DNA from: an uncultured cyanobacterium
GTDB taxonomy: Bacteria; Cyanobacteriota; Cyanobacteriia; Cyanobacteriales; Nostocaceae
DNA length: 64,000 nt
Direction: 5' to 3'
NCBI GenBank assembly: GCA_903903925.1
Contig: CAIVAU010000116.1
Location: 124,001 to 188,000, forward strand
Below, in pieces: positions 28,782-39,446 of the stretch. A program made the translations under genes and the position numbers. The stretch's first letter is position 1. Each line of letters opens with the position of its first letter. The notes beneath the pieces were generated by a model, which saw only the letters and a program-made list of their open reading frames with translations, did not search any database and was not told the origin of the DNA.

Positions 28782-29567
28782 ATGGAATCAAATCAGTCCT
28801 CTGTGCGGTCTGATGGTATGGAATTATTGTGCCTATACCACCAGAATCCCTCTATTAAACTGCGTAATCAACTTGTACAGTTACACACTGGCTTAGTTCG
28901 GAAGATGGCTCATAAATTTAGCCATCAATGTAATGAACCTTATGAGGATTTGGAGCAAATTGGTTATTTTGGTTTAATTAGGGCAATTGAACGTTTCGAT
29001 CCAAGCCAGGGATATGCTTTTAGTTCCTTTGCCATACCCTACATTCGAGGCGAAATGCTGCACTTTTTGCGCGATCGCAGTACGCTATTGAAAATCCCCC
29101 GTCGTTGGCAAGAACTCTATAATGAGGGACAAAAGGTTCGCAAAGAATTGGCTGTTACTTTGGGTCGCCAACCCAAGGATACAGAAATTGCCAACATTCT
29201 TCAAGTCTCTGTGCAAGAATGGCAAGAGACAAAGCTTGCTGCTCAAAACCGTCTGCCTTTGAGTTTAGATGCTACTGTAGTACACTACGTTGATTGCCAA
29301 ATAACCTTAGGAGAAGCCCTTCCCTGTCCCCGTTCAATTGCTTTCCAGCAACAAGAAGAAGAAAGGCAACAACTCCAAGGCGCAATAAATATGTTAGAAG
29401 AAAAGCCTCGGATGGCAGTTGAAATGGTTTTTTTGAAGGAACTTTCTCGCAAAGACGCCGCCAAAAAAATCGGCACCAGTCCAATGACAGTGACACGGTA
29501 TCTACAAAAGGGAGTTCACGATCTCATGTGTATGTTACAGCCATCAGCAGTGGCAACAGGGTCATGA
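28782..29567 (+). CDS. RNA polymerase sigma factor, group 3 (SigF/SigB-Bacillus-like)
   Basis: 261 residues. Region 2 (LVRKMAHKFSHQCNEPYEDLEQIGYFGLIRAIERFDPSQGYAFSSF... read in segments) with GYAFSSFAIPYIRGEMLHFLRD matches alternative group 3 factors. Region 3 (LLKIPRRWQELYNEG) and region 4 (LSRKDAAKKIGTSPMTVTRYL) are complete. In cyanobacteria SigF controls pili and motility genes and SigJ controls polysaccharide and desiccation genes; which one this is cannot be decided here. AAGGAT lies before the ATG. It is convergent with chlD, only 5 bases between stops. Confidence 0.9.
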   Translation: MESNQSSVRSDGMELLCLYHQNPSIKLRNQLVQLHTGLVRKMAHKFSHQCNEPYEDLEQIGYFGLIRAIERFDPSQGYAFSSFAIPYIRGEMLHFLRDRSTLLKIPRRWQELYNEGQKVRKELAVTLGRQPKDTEIANILQVSVQEWQETKLAAQNRLPLSLDATVVHYVDCQITLGEALPCPRSIAFQQQEEERQQLQGAINMLEEKPRMAVEMVFLKELSRKDAAKKIGTSPMTVTRYLQKGVHDLMCMLQPSAVATGS

Positions 29568-29572
29568 TCTGT

Positions 29573-31702
29573 CTACCTAGATTTGAGATCAGCGATCGCT
29601 CCTTTGGTCATAGCAGCAATAGCTTTGTCAGTCGCTTTCGGCAAATGGTAATATTTGCCTCCAGATGTCTTTGCTAACTCCTTAGCAAACCCAGTAGACA
29701 CAAATTTACTCTCTGTATCAATCACCAACAGCTGCATCCCTGAAGCACGAATTCTAGCAGCAATTTCCAACAATTCAGCTTTGATATCTGGTTTTTGGTT
29801 TGGTTCTAGCGGTTCACCCAAAGAACGTGCCAAGGGAATATTACCCCGTCCATCAGTTATCGCCACAATCACCACTTGCCCAATATCTCCACTTCTGACC
29901 GCATTTAATCCGACACGCACAGCTTGAGTTAAACCATGCGCTAGCGGCGAACCCCCGCCACAGGGCAATCGTTCCAAGCGGTTACGCGCTAAAGCAATGG
30001 AACGTGTCGGCGGTAATAAGACCTCTGCCTGTTCTCCTCGGAAAGGAATCAAAGCCACTTGGTCACGGTTTTGATATGCTTCTGTCAACAACTGCATCAC
30101 AGCACCTTTAGCCGATTGCATCCTGTTCAGCGCCATTGAACCAGATGCATCTACCACAAATACGACCAAAGCCCCTGCTTTACGTACCAACCGCTTAGAA
30201 CGGATATCTACCTGTTCAACGAATACACGCTTTTGAAGTGGCGGAGTAGCGGAGTAGAAGACATTCCCCCCCTCTCCCCCTCTCCCCCTCTCCCGTCGTG
30301 CTTTTTGATACGGAGCGGCTGCTCTGAGGGTAGCATCTACAGCAATGCGCTGCACTTTCCCTTTGGGTAACATTGGTTTGATATAGCGTCCCCGGTCTTC
30401 GGAAAGGATTAAGCTCCGACTACCAGACTTACCTTGCCGCTGCGCCATTTGGGCAAAATAAAGCACACTGGGATCAAGGATGACTCCCTCAGGATCAAAG
30501 ATGAATTCTTCTGGAATACTGGGTGGTTCTTGTTCTGATTGTTCTGGGTTTTCTTCTTGTTCTTCTTGTTCTTGATTGGACTCCTCTTCTGGTTCCTCTT
30601 GATTTTGCTGTGGGGGTGGTGGTGGGGGTGGTGCTTCTTGTTGGGGCGGTGTCTGTATAACAGTTGCCCGTGGTACAATCACCAATTCCACAGCATGCCG
30701 TAAGTCTTCAGCATTAACTTGTGTTCGCCCCTCCAAAGCCGCCGCTGCTTTGGCAACCCGCATGGCAAATAATTCAGCGCGATGCCCTTGTACGCCAGCG
30801 CGAATTGCTTCATCTACAAGGTAGGCAATTTGTTCGTGGGTCATCTGAACATCTTTAAGCCATTCTCTTGCCAAGAGGATTTGGGTTTTCAGGGCGTCTA
30901 TATCTTCTGTGTATTGTTGGAGAAATTCTTGGGGAGAACGGGAGTAGGCGATCGCTTGCTCTACTGCTTCTACTCTTTGATCTAAACCAAGTACACCGTT
31001 AGCACTCAGAGCGATCGCAATTCTATCTAGCAAATGCTCCCGTAATGCTCCTTCTTCTGGGTTATAGGTAGCAATAAACAGAGGCTTACAGGAATGTCGA
31101 AAACTAATACCCTCCCGCTCGATTTGGTTGCGTCCATCAGAGAGTACTGCTAAAAGCTGATTAGATATTTGGTCATCTAATAAATTAATTTCATCTACAT
31201 AAAGGATGCCTCGGTGTGCTTGTGCTAGCAAACCCGGCTGAAACACAGTTTCTCCTTGTTTTACCGACTTTTCAACATCCACAGAACCAAGGAGTCGGTC
31301 TTCTGTCACGCCCAGAGGAATCTGTACAAAGGGTGCTCTGATTATTTCTGTTTCAATTATGGGGTGGGTATCCGGTTCCCCTACCTCTAAAGGCAGGCAA
31401 GATCCATCACCCAAAAGGTTTGCCAACAATTGGTCATCCCATTCTTCTGGGTGGTCTGGGTCGCAGTTGCTGATAGAACCCGATACAACTTCAATTGGTG
31501 GTACAAGGGCATGAATAGCACGAGCCATCACAGATTTTGCCGTACCGCGACGACCTGCAATCACGACTCCCCCCAACCCCGGATCGACCGCTGCTAGTAG
31601 TAAGGATAGTTTAATTGCTTCCTGACCGACTACGGCTGTCAGCGGAAAGGCGGTATTAAGAGGGATGATGGTAGGCGTAGGCGCAGGCATGGTTTTTATC
31701 AT
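29573..31702 (-). CDS. chlD: Magnesium chelatase subunit D
   Basis: 709 residues. An N-terminal AAA+ domain ([20 protein letters not shown] at about 45, degraded Walker motifs as usual for ChlD) is followed by a Pro-rich and very acidic linker ([19 protein letters not shown], near 355-400). The C-terminal von Willebrand/integrin-I domain has the MIDAS motif DASGSM. With ChlI and ChlH it inserts Mg into protoporphyrin IX, the first committed step to chlorophyll. Residues about 470-482 ([12 protein letters not shown]) are encoded by a CTCCCCCT-type tandem repeat (30266-30294), a lineage-specific insertion in the linker. Confidence 0.96.
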   Translation of the reverse strand: MIKTMPAPTPTIIPLNTAFPLTAVVGQEAIKLSLLLAAVDPGLGGVVIAGRRGTAKSVMARAIHALVPPIEVVSGSISNCDPDHPEEWDDQLLANLLGDGSCLPLEVGEPDTHPIIETEIIRAPFVQIPLGVTEDRLLGSVDVEKSVKQGETVFQPGLLAQAHRGILYVDEINLLDDQISNQLLAVLSDGRNQIEREGISFRHSCKPLFIATYNPEEGALREHLLDRIAIALSANGVLGLDQRVEAVEQAIAYSRSPQEFLQQYTEDIDALKTQILLAREWLKDVQMTHEQIAYLVDEAIRAGVQGHRAELFAMRVAKAAAALEGRTQVNAEDLRHAVELVIVPRATVIQTPPQQEAPPPPPPPQQNQEEPEEESNQEQEEQEENPEQSEQEPPSIPEEFIFDPEGVILDPSVLYFAQMAQRQGKSGSRSLILSEDRGRYIKPMLPKGKVQRIAVDATLRAAAPYQKARRERGRGGEGGNVFYSATPPLQKRVFVEQVDIRSKRLVRKAGALVVFVVDASGSMALNRMQSAKGAVMQLLTEAYQNRDQVALIPFRGEQAEVLLPPTRSIALARNRLERLPCGGGSPLAHGLTQAVRVGLNAVRSGDIGQVVIVAITDGRGNIPLARSLGEPLEPNQKPDIKAELLEIAARIRASGMQLLVIDTESKFVSTGFAKELAKTSGGKYYHLPKATDKAIAAMTKGAIADLKSR

Positions 31703-31811
31703 TGCTAGTCCAGGTTTTCAGCATATCAAATTTGACCATTCCTCGGAACAGAATAAGTTGATTTTGCTCCCACTTATTATCTAAGGTAGAAAAAAATGAA
31801 TTAACTTGCTC

Positions 31812-32495
31812 ATGCACAAACTTTTGCTCTTTCAGGACGAAGAACTTTTACTCAGTGCGCTTACTCACCGTTCTTATGTCCATGAAAACCCACAAATAGG
31901 TGAACATAATGAACGCCTAGAGTTTCTTGGTGATGCTTTGCTTAACTTCTTAAGTGGCGAGTATCTCTATCGTCGTTACCCGCAAAAGGGAGAAGATGAA
32001 TTAACTCGTCGGCGTTCAGCGTTGGTGGATGAAAAGCAGCTAGCAAAGTTTGCTATTGAGGTAGGCTTACACTTGAGGATGCGATTGGGTAAAGGTGCTA
32101 CACAAGAGGGAGGCTTCCAAAATCCCAATTTACTCAGCAGCACCTTTGAAGCAATCATCGGTGCTTACTATTTAGACAACAATTTAAATATTGAGATTCT
32201 TCGCGCTGTTGTCGAACCGCTGTTTGATTCTGTCCCTGAAAGTATTGTTGAATCTCGCTCGAATGTAGACTCTAAGAATCAACTTCAGGAGTGGGCACAG
32301 CGCAACGTTACCTTAATTCCTCCCAAGTATGTCACAATTCAAACTGGCGGTTCTTCCCATGCTCCAGAGTTTATCGCCACAGTGTTTGTAGATGGAAAAG
32401 AGTACGGACAAGGCAAAGGACGCAATAAAAAAAATGCTGAAAAAGCTGCCGCCGAAGATGCGCTAGAAAAAGTAAAGCAACAAGGTAAAAATTAA
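31812..32495 (+). CDS. rnc: Ribonuclease III
   Basis: 227 residues from the ATG at 31812; a TTG two codons upstream is possible. The catalytic domain has [15 protein letters not shown] (RNase III signature, about 36-50) and [11 protein letters not shown] with the metal-binding Glu. The C-terminal dsRNA-binding domain (about 150-225) ends [16 protein letters not shown]. It processes rRNA and other double-stranded RNA. Divergent from chlD; the stop is immediately followed by a heptamer array. Confidence 0.96.
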   Translation: MHKLLLFQDEELLLSALTHRSYVHENPQIGEHNERLEFLGDALLNFLSGEYLYRRYPQKGEDELTRRRSALVDEKQLAKFAIEVGLHLRMRLGKGATQEGGFQNPNLLSSTFEAIIGAYYLDNNLNIEILRAVVEPLFDSVPESIVESRSNVDSKNQLQEWAQRNVTLIPPKYVTIQTGGSSHAPEFIATVFVDGKEYGQGKGRNKKNAEKAAAEDALEKVKQQGKN

Positions 32496-32496
32496 G

Positions 32497-32653
32497 AGGG
32501 AGCAGGGAGCAGGGAGCAGGGAGTAGGGAGTAGGGAGTAGGGAGTAGGGAGCAGGGAGTAGGGAGCAGGGAGCAGGGAGCAGGGAGTAGGGAGTAGGGAG
32601 TAGGGAGTAGGGAGTAGGGAGTAGGGAGTAGGGAGTAGGGAGTAGGGAGTAGG
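32497..32653. repeat. GGGAGCA/GGGAGTA heptamer array, about 22 copies
   Basis: An uninterrupted tandem array begins two bases after the rnc stop. Units switch between GGGAGCA and GGGAGTA. A few single units recur at 32760-32780. Confidence 0.95.
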
Positions 32654-32732
32654 AGGAGTTTCTTTCATTCGTAGTGGGTGGTGCGCCGCCCGTGGGCCTG
32701 CTCTTAAGCGAGAAACACGGCGTCAAAGTTCC

Positions 32733-32759
32733 AATCCCACGACTGAACGCCGTGGGATT
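32733..32759. repeat. Hairpin AATCCCACG..CGTGGGATT, IS200/IS605-like end remnant
   Basis: AATCCCACG (32733-32741) pairs with CGTGGGATT (32751-32759) around a nine-base loop. A related acggcgt/acgccgt pair surrounds it. This resembles the right-end hairpin of IS200/IS605 elements; no transposase is present. Confidence 0.4.
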
Positions 32760-32799
32760 CCCTGCTCCCTACTCCCTGCTAAGAGATCCCTCTGGATTT

Positions 32800-33867
32800 T
32801 TACTTTTTGTCAGGTATGTAGTAAACTTTTCCTCCTGTATCTGGTACAAAATGACAACTGATCCATGACTGCCATAATGCCACCCAAATCGGTTTTTCAC
32901 ATTTGCGGAAGTAGTCACCCATGATCGGTTTAATCGCCTCAGTTGCCTTCTTTAAGTTGTAATGTGGAATGTTGAGAAAGATGTGGTGAGCAACGTGAGT
33001 ACCGATATCATGATGGATGTAATTGATCAAACCATAATCGCGGTCAATTGTAGAAACAGCACCTTTGAGGAAATTCCAATCCTCCCCACGATACCATGGA
33101 ATATCCGACTCAGTATGGTGCAAGAATGTCACTAAGTCTAGCCAAATTATAAAGACAAGGTAGGGTGCAGCGTAGTATTTTAGCAACCAAATCCAACCCC
33201 ATTGATAGGTAAGGAAAGCAAGTAAACCTACCATCAAAGTACATAGTATTGTACTAGTGATAACATCCCATTTCTCCGATGGTTTAAAAAGTGAGCTACT
33301 AGGAAGAAAGTGGGAACCTTCCTTATTGGGAGAGCGCATAAACAAATAGACTGGATAGGCCAATAAAAACACATGATACCGACCTATTTTTTGCATCAAG
33401 GGCATCACCTCGTACTGCGATTTTGTCACAGGATACCAACTTTCATCATTGTCGATATGACCAGTATTTAGGTGGTGAGTTCTATGACTAATTCGCCAAC
33501 CATGATAAGGAACAAGCAACGGGGTGTGAGAAAGATGCCCAATTAAATCATTCAGCCATTTCTTCTTAGAAAAAGATTGGTGTCCGCAGTCATGTCCTAC
33601 CACAAACAAAGCCCAAAACATCGTCCCTTGCATCACCCAGAAAATAGGCATTACCCACCAGGAATCTAGGTAATGAGCAGATGCATAAAGCAGACCAATA
33701 ATTAGGATGTCACGAAAAAAGTAAAAGAGTGATTTTCCCAGATTAGGCTGAAAGCATTCAGATGGGATTGCAACTTTCAAATCACCAAGAGTAAAAGGTA
33801 GTTTGGTTGCATCCTCAGATAATTCACAAATATGAGGATTGGTTAACTTGATGGAGTTGGATTGCAC
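32800..33867 (-). CDS. desB: Acyl-lipid omega-3 (Delta15) fatty acid desaturase
   Basis: 355 residues from a GTG start. Three His boxes are visible: GHDCGHQSF (about 93), HRTHHLNTGHIDNDESW (about 128-145) and HHDIGTHVAHHIF (about 289-301). The DesB-like HHDIGTH box distinguishes it from the Delta12 enzyme. Four membrane segments flank the boxes. It adds the third double bond to membrane glycerolipid acyl chains, using ferredoxin. It clusters with desA and desC on the same strand (desC-desA-desB in transcription order). Cold induction is typical of the family but no regulatory site is evident here. Confidence 0.92.
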   Translation of the reverse strand: MQSNSIKLTNPHICELSEDATKLPFTLGDLKVAIPSECFQPNLGKSLFYFFRDILIIGLLYASAHYLDSWWVMPIFWVMQGTMFWALFVVGHDCGHQSFSKKKWLNDLIGHLSHTPLLVPYHGWRISHRTHHLNTGHIDNDESWYPVTKSQYEVMPLMQKIGRYHVFLLAYPVYLFMRSPNKEGSHFLPSSSLFKPSEKWDVITSTILCTLMVGLLAFLTYQWGWIWLLKYYAAPYLVFIIWLDLVTFLHHTESDIPWYRGEDWNFLKGAVSTIDRDYGLINYIHHDIGTHVAHHIFLNIPHYNLKKATEAIKPIMGDYFRKCEKPIWVALWQSWISCHFVPDTGGKVYYIPDKK

Positions 33868-33995
33868 TTAATTTTTTGCTGGGTAGAAACTGTGTGTTTG
33901 CTTGATATTTAGTCATTTGTCGTTTATCCTGACTGAATGTAAAGGATAAAGACAAATGACGGAATAATTACGAATTATGCTGACAGAAGAACTGT

Positions 33996-35042
33996 TTACA
34001 ACCCAGCGTCATAGTCATTAAAAGACAAATACCCTCGATCTGGCTCGTACAGATGACACTGGTCTGTAATGTGCTTCATTAAAGACCATGAAAACCGACA
34101 TTCACGCAAAGAAGTTCCCCAATTTTGTTGCAAGCTACGATGAGCCAACCGCAAGTTATAGGAAGGAATGGCGGTAGAAATGTGATGGGGAATGTGGACG
34201 TTAATATCGTGGCAAAGAAATTCTACCCAGTGCGGGTAATCACAGTGAACTGAGCCAGAGAGTTGTGCAGTTACCTCGTTCCACTGAGGTTCTGCTACAA
34301 ACGGAATTTCTGGAGCAGTATGGTGTACTAGAGTAAAAGTACTCATCCAAAAGTGGAACACCATCCACGGAAGCAACCAAAATTTGATCAATCCCCAGAT
34401 CCCAGTCGTGGCGATCAAGAGAGGGAAAGCGATCGCTGCGAACAACGCTACCACAGCCACAGAAAACCTTACACTTGATTGGTCTTTTTCTTGGAATTTC
34501 CGCCAATCAAAGTGCAGAATTGCCCAATGTCCGATTGAGCCTACCCACCATAAGTGGTTACGCATGAACCCCTTAAAACTCCACTGACCAATTTGTCCCC
34601 AACTGTCATAATTCTCTGGACTAATTGGATGCCAAGCGTTGTCCTCTCCCAGCTTATTAGTGTGAAGATGGTGATGATTATGCTTAATCCGCCAACTGTG
34701 GAATGGGTAAATCAAAGGCATCAGCAACAAATGCCCTACTAAGTCATTGACCCAACGGCGTTTGGCAAACGAACGATGACCGCAATCATGTGCAAGCACA
34801 AAAAAACCAGTCAAAGCAGTGCCTGTAAAAATCCAGGCTAGGGGCAAGAGAAACCAAGGAGCAATTGTTAGACTGAAGTAGCCTAAGCTAACTATCAAAA
34901 CACTCATTATCACTCCTGCCCAAGCTTTGCGCTGATTCTGCACGAAACATTCTTTTGGCAAAGTTTTGATAATATCTTTTAGCTTCAGATTTGAATTAAT
35001 TAAGTCCTCAGCTTGCTTTTGACCGTCTATTGATGTAATCAT
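33996..35042 (-). CDS. desA: Acyl-lipid Delta12 fatty acid desaturase
   Basis: 348 residues from the ATG at 35040-35042, with AGGTG upstream; a GTG two codons earlier is possible. His boxes: AHDCGHRSF (about 87), [17 protein letters not shown] (about 123) and HIPHHIS (about 287). The order and spacing are those of DesA, which introduces the Delta12 double bond in oleoyl lipids. Membrane-bound in thylakoid and plasma membrane. 128 bases separate it from desB and 260 from desC; the gap to desC contains heptamer repeats. Confidence 0.92.
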   Translation of the reverse strand: MITSIDGQKQAEDLINSNLKLKDIIKTLPKECFVQNQRKAWAGVIMSVLIVSLGYFSLTIAPWFLLPLAWIFTGTALTGFFVLAHDCGHRSFAKRRWVNDLVGHLLLMPLIYPFHSWRIKHNHHHLHTNKLGEDNAWHPISPENYDSWGQIGQWSFKGFMRNHLWWVGSIGHWAILHFDWRKFQEKDQSSVRFSVAVVALFAAIAFPLLIATTGIWGLIKFWLLPWMVFHFWMSTFTLVHHTAPEIPFVAEPQWNEVTAQLSGSVHCDYPHWVEFLCHDINVHIPHHISTAIPSYNLRLAHRSLQQNWGTSLRECRFSWSLMKHITDQCHLYEPDRGYLSFNDYDAGL

Positions 35043-35142
35043 GGACACCTAAAAAACAACACCCTTTACTCCCAAGTCACCAAAATGAAGTGACTTATCG
35101 CAAAGCTTCCTAACATTAGCGTTTTGGATTATACAATATAAC

Positions 35143-35307
35143 AGAATTCAGGAGTCAGGAGCCAGGAGTCAGGAGTTTCGAGCAATGTAAAGATTTTCTA
35201 GATTTCCAAGGGTTAAAATTGGGGACTTTAAGCCACGATTCATACCCGTCTAAAGAATACTCAAGCTCTATTCTGACTCCAGACTCCTGACTCCTGACTC
35301 CTGTCTT
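35143..35307. repeat. GAGTCAG heptamers flanking the desA-desC gap
   Basis: Forward units at 35146-35176 (ggagtcaggagccaggagtc) and reverse units at 35275-35307 (ctgactc-type, with a gtcttct variant) face each other across about 100 bases, so a long hairpin could form. The reverse units supply the last codons of desC. Confidence 0.8.
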
Positions 35308-36129
35308 CTAACTCCTGTCTTCCTCTGCCAGCTTCACATTCGTCGCTAGACCAAGTACTTGCAGCAATTGAATCGTCATCCAGGTTACATCAATTTCCCA
35401 CCATCTTAGCCCGTGACGAGCTGAGTATTGATAGGCATGGTGATTGTTGTGCCAGCCTTCGCCAAACACCAGTAGGGCTACCCACCAACAGTTAGTTGAT
35501 CTGTCACCAGAATCGTAGCTACGATAGCCAAATTTATGAGTCGCACTGTTAACCAACCAAGTGCAGTGCCAAACAAAGACAACGCGGGCAAAAATTCCCC
35601 AAACGACAAATGACCAACCACCCAGTAATAAGAGAACTGCACCCAAGGCAATCTGGATAAATATCATATTTTTTTGCAAAAATAGATAAACTGGATCACC
35701 AGCAATGTCTTTGGTGAAGCGTGGAATTTCTGATTCGTCTTCTCTGTGATAAATTAGCCAACCCATATGACTCCACCAGAAGCCTTTATTGGAATTATGG
35801 GGATCAAAGTTTTGATCTGAGTACAAATGGTGTATACGGTGTGTCCCTACCCACTCAATCACTCCTCCTTGGCAGGAGAGTGTACCACAAAACATCAGGA
35901 AATACTCCAGCCACTTAGGAGCCTGAAAACTGCGGTGGGTGACAAGGCGGTGAAATCCGAGGGTAACACCCAAGCCACCACTTACCCAGTAGAGAAAGAA
36001 AGCAACACCTACGGCTTTCCAGCTAAAGTTACTAGGGAGCAGGGCAAATAAAGCTCCGATATGTAAAGCGGCAAAAAATAGGGTGTTAACCCAGTTGATG
36101 TGACCTTTTGTTGAAGTAGCAATTGTCAT
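35308..36129 (-). CDS. desC: Acyl-lipid Delta9 fatty acid desaturase
   Basis: 273 residues. Stearoyl-desaturase family with four membrane helices. His boxes: HRLVTHRSF (about 60), EWVGTHRIHHLYSD (about 92-105) and WHNNHHAYQYSARHG (about 228). It puts the first double bond into stearoyl chains on lipids. Upstream of desA and desB in the same direction. The last residues (EEDRS) are next to or within heptamer repeat. Confidence 0.92.
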   Translation of the reverse strand: MTIATSTKGHINWVNTLFFAALHIGALFALLPSNFSWKAVGVAFFLYWVSGGLGVTLGFHRLVTHRSFQAPKWLEYFLMFCGTLSCQGGVIEWVGTHRIHHLYSDQNFDPHNSNKGFWWSHMGWLIYHREDESEIPRFTKDIAGDPVYLFLQKNMIFIQIALGAVLLLLGGWSFVVWGIFARVVFVWHCTWLVNSATHKFGYRSYDSGDRSTNCWWVALLVFGEGWHNNHHAYQYSARHGLRWWEIDVTWMTIQLLQVLGLATNVKLAEEDRS

Positions 36130-36213
36130 GCCGTAACCTAAATAGGATTTGTTCAGACGAATTTGCGCGATTCTGAAATCCGCATATCTAAATTTTTTTT
36201 GAATGAGGAAGCA

Positions 36214-37443
36214 ATGAACAGCTTAGAACATCTGCGGGAAGCAGAACAAGCACTCTTACAGATTTTTTCTGGAATTGACGCTCAGGTCAAGCAAAATCTC
36301 AAACGAGTGCTGGACGCCTTTCGCCATCATCGAGTTGGCGCACACCATTTTGCTGGTGTAAGTGGATACGGTCATGATGATTTGGGGCGAGAAACTTTAG
36401 ACAAAGTGTTTGCGTCAGTAATGGGTGCTGAGGCGGCGGTGGTGCGGGTGCAGTTTGTTTCGGGAACCCATGCGATCGCGTGTGCTTTATTTGGTGTCCT
36501 CCGTCCTGGTGATGAAATGTTGGCAGTTGCAGGTTCACCCTACGACACACTTGAGGAAGTGATCGGCTTGCGGGGTCAAGGTCAAGGCTCACTGATCGAG
36601 TTTGGCATCCGCTATAGCCAATTGCATTTAACAAAACAAGGAACCATAGATTGGCAAGCTTTATCCTGTGCTGTAGGGTCTAATACTAGTCTAGTCTTAA
36701 TTCAGCGTTCCTGTGGTTATTCTTGGCGCCCCAGCCTATCAATTGCCGAAATACAAAAAATTATCCACGTAGTCAAACAGCAGAATCCTAATACTATTTG
36801 CTTTGTTGACAACTGCTACGGCGAATTCATCGAAACCCAAGAACCCACTACCGTTGGTGCTGATTTAATGGCAGGTTCGTTAATTAAAAACCCTGGTGGT
36901 ACCATTGTTAATGCCGGTGGTTATATTGCTGGTCGCGCTGACCTAGTGGAAGCAGCGGCTTGTCGCCTCACTGCACCGGGTATCGGTAGTTATGCTGGTG
37001 CTACTTTTGACCAAAATCGCCTGCTCTTCCAAGGGCTGTTTCTTGCTCCCCAGATGGTAGGGGAGGCGATTAAGGGAACTTTCCTGACTGGTTATGTCTT
37101 CGACAAATTGGGTTATCCAGTCAATCCCGCACCACTGACTCCCCGGCGGGACGTGATTCAGGCAATTAAGTTGGGTTCTGCCTCCAAGCTCATTGCCTTC
37201 TGTAAGGCGATTCAACAGCATTCTCCTATTGGTTCCTACCTAGACCCTGTACCAGACAAAATGCCGGGGTATGAGAGTCATGTCATCATGGCTGGAGGAA
37301 CGTTTATTGAGGGTGGTACCTTGGAATTTTCCGCCGACGGTCCTTTGCGGGAACCATATATCGTCTATTGCCAAGGCGGAACCCATTGGACTCATGTTGC
37401 GATCGCCTTGGAAGCAGCGATAGAAGCTGTGGGAGGGGTGTAG
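36214..37443 (+). CDS. PLP-dependent methionine gamma-lyase family protein (YnbB type, PF06838)
   Basis: 409 residues from the ATG at 36214, with GAGGAAG upstream; a TTG 51 bases earlier is also open. RHHRVGAHHFAGVSGYGHDDLGR (short motif ends shown) and FVDNCYGEF mark the 'aluminium resistance' clade. SLIKNPGGTIVNAGGYIAG contains the PLP Lys (about 232). The enzyme class resembles methionine gamma-lyase and cysteine-S-conjugate lyases; the true substrate is unknown. Divergent from desC with about 80 bases between starts. Confidence 0.85.
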   Translation: MNSLEHLREAEQALLQIFSGIDAQVKQNLKRVLDAFRHHRVGAHHFAGVSGYGHDDLGRETLDKVFASVMGAEAAVVRVQFVSGTHAIACALFGVLRPGDEMLAVAGSPYDTLEEVIGLRGQGQGSLIEFGIRYSQLHLTKQGTIDWQALSCAVGSNTSLVLIQRSCGYSWRPSLSIAEIQKIIHVVKQQNPNTICFVDNCYGEFIETQEPTTVGADLMAGSLIKNPGGTIVNAGGYIAGRADLVEAAACRLTAPGIGSYAGATFDQNRLLFQGLFLAPQMVGEAIKGTFLTGYVFDKLGYPVNPAPLTPRRDVIQAIKLGSASKLIAFCKAIQQHSPIGSYLDPVPDKMPGYESHVIMAGGTFIEGGTLEFSADGPLREPYIVYCQGGTHWTHVAIALEAAIEAVGGV

Positions 37444-37506
37444 GAGAGTGTGGGGGGTGTGGGGGGGAGAGAAGGAAGCTAACAGCTAACAACTAACAAC
37501 TAACTA

Positions 37507-39144
37507 TTAACTGTTAACAATTGATTCTTTTACAGTTTTGTAGGTTTCGATAAAAGTTCGGAATGATGCTTGAGATATCTTTTGTGCGCTTAGATCTGCG
37601 GCTACTTGTTGGAGAATTTTATCTAACTCTTTTTGTAGGAATTCTTTACGTTGTCCATGAGCTTGCATGAGTTCAAGGACTGCGTTAACATAGCGAGAAG
37701 AAAGAGCTTTCTGCTCTTGTTCTATTTTTTTGTGAGCGATATGTCCTTCCTGTTCTAGGGCTTCTCGAGTTGTTTTGTAAGCTTCGTTAAAGGTTCGGAA
37801 TGACTCTTGGGAAATCCTTTCTGTAAAGAGGGAATCAGCAGCTTTTCTAAAGATATCATCAAGTTCTTGTTGCCGAATGTCTAGCTTACCAAGACTGGTG
37901 TTCATTAGCTTGATCGCTGATTCAATGTATTCGTCTGCTTCGCTTTTTCTTCTTCGTTCTATCCATAACTTTAGTTGCCGAATCCAGGAAAATATTAGCA
38001 AGGCAACTGTGAGGAAAAAAGCTAGAATATCTGCATTTGCTTTGACGAAAGAGGGTTTGTCTCGCTCATAGAAGGCGATCGCTCCTGAGTGAATGGGCGG
38101 AATATCTGTACCATTTGTATTGCTGGGTTGACTAATGGTTGCAACTAATGGTTTCACTTCAGGATGCTGTTGAGAGATTGTATTAGCTATTTCTTGACGG
38201 TACTCAAATATAATGCGCGTGATCTCCTGGATCACGCTTTCGTCTACTTTATCGCTTGCAACTAACAGCCTTGACACGGCTACTGTAGTTAGGTTTTCTT
38301 CCGGTACAGCAGGATTACCTCTATATGCACCTTGAGGAAGAATAACGCTTTCAAAGGCAGGATACTCGATTTTCATTGCCTGCGCTTGTTCAATACCTAC
38401 CAACCTGCCACCGTATGTTTTTACACATGCAGAAATCCCTTGATTACCTACAGCACGAACACGGAACAGAGCATCTGCCCTTTGGAACTGGAAATCTTCT
38501 TCTGCTTGCTTGTCATCATAGTGTTTATTTTTTAAGCCTGTGATTGTAAGTTCTGTTGGTTTTACGTTTGCTTTCAATAAACCGTAATGCTCTGCTACTT
38601 TTAAAAAAGATTGATATTGTCCACCATGAGCAGGCAGAGCAACTACCTTACCTTTAAGTTGACCGAATTGTTTAATATTGAGATCTCTAACAACTAACTG
38701 AAACAAATCCTTATATAATATGGCTACTGTTTGTGGTGTAATTTTTGCTGAAGAATTAGATGAGTTAGTATTGTTATTTGCCAACACATCCATTTCCTCA
38801 CTAATAACATCTGCCTGAGCTGTTGCCAACTGTGCCTTACCCTGTTCCAACATTTCTAGGTTTTCTGCTGTACCACCAGTAGGTAAGACTGTTATTTTAA
38901 TATTGGATTTACGTTCAGCGACCTTTCCAATCGCTTCGCTGATAATATAGCTTTCCCCTGTTGGGTCTCCAGCGGCAAGAATGAGTTGAGGCTTTGCGAA
39001 ACGATTCACTAATGTCAAAGTAGCTAGTGTAAATAAGCTAACACTGGCAATTCCAAGGCTGAAAAAAACGAACTTAGATGTAGAGTCGAGATTGCGGAAC
39101 AAGCTTGAGGAATTGGGTTTAGGAGAAGTTGTCAACACTGCCAT
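37507..39144 (-). CDS. TAXI-family TRAP solute-binding protein with C-terminal membrane and coiled-coil region
   Basis: 545 residues. N-terminal membrane anchor (about 24-48). The TAXI binding domain follows (LILAAGDPTGESYIISEAI, VLPTGGTAENLEMLEQGKAQLATAQAD). A second membrane helix sits near 370-390. The cytoplasmic C-terminal ~150 residues contain two copies of a helical unit ending ISQ-x-SFRTF-x-E-x-YKT (about residues 453-470 and 525-542). Family members bind small organic acids, but no TRAP permease lies nearby, so a sensory or orphan role is possible. Confidence 0.82.
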   Translation of the reverse strand: MAVLTTSPKPNSSSLFRNLDSTSKFVFFSLGIASVSLFTLATLTLVNRFAKPQLILAAGDPTGESYIISEAIGKVAERKSNIKITVLPTGGTAENLEMLEQGKAQLATAQADVISEEMDVLANNNTNSSNSSAKITPQTVAILYKDLFQLVVRDLNIKQFGQLKGKVVALPAHGGQYQSFLKVAEHYGLLKANVKPTELTITGLKNKHYDDKQAEEDFQFQRADALFRVRAVGNQGISACVKTYGGRLVGIEQAQAMKIEYPAFESVILPQGAYRGNPAVPEENLTTVAVSRLLVASDKVDESVIQEITRIIFEYRQEIANTISQQHPEVKPLVATISQPSNTNGTDIPPIHSGAIAFYERDKPSFVKANADILAFFLTVALLIFSWIRQLKLWIERRRKSEADEYIESAIKLMNTSLGKLDIRQQELDDIFRKAADSLFTERISQESFRTFNEAYKTTREALEQEGHIAHKKIEQEQKALSSRYVNAVLELMQAHGQRKEFLQKELDKILQQVAADLSAQKISQASFRTFIETYKTVKESIVNS

Positions 39145-39446
39145 TCTACTAACTCGTTACTAAACCAGACTACCCTGAGTAGGTGCGTAAAGATCAGGAA
39201 ACCTTTTACAAAAGTAGGGAGTAGGGAGTAGGGAGTAGGGAGTAGGGAGTAGGGACAATACTGCACATCACGAGCATCTGCGGCGTCATTGCTACAAGGC
39301 TGTGGGTTCCCCTACTCCCTCTGAATATGACTCAGGATTGTAGTACGTTATGCAGCGCTTTAAATATAAAACTTATCAGTATATTTATTTACATGTTAGT
39401 TTATTTGTGTAATAAACGTTATACATAAATAATCAGGGTTACTAAA
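39145..39446. other. Intergenic with GGGAGTA array (39214-39255)
   Basis: About 300 bases between divergent genes. Six GGGAGTA heptamers occupy 39214-39255. The rest is AT-rich. No RNA gene or operator recognised. Confidence 0.5.

Noticed and set aside
32463-32726. Minus-strand 87-codon frame rich in SLLPTPY
   Set aside because: It is a translation of the GGGAGTA heptamer array and not a gene.
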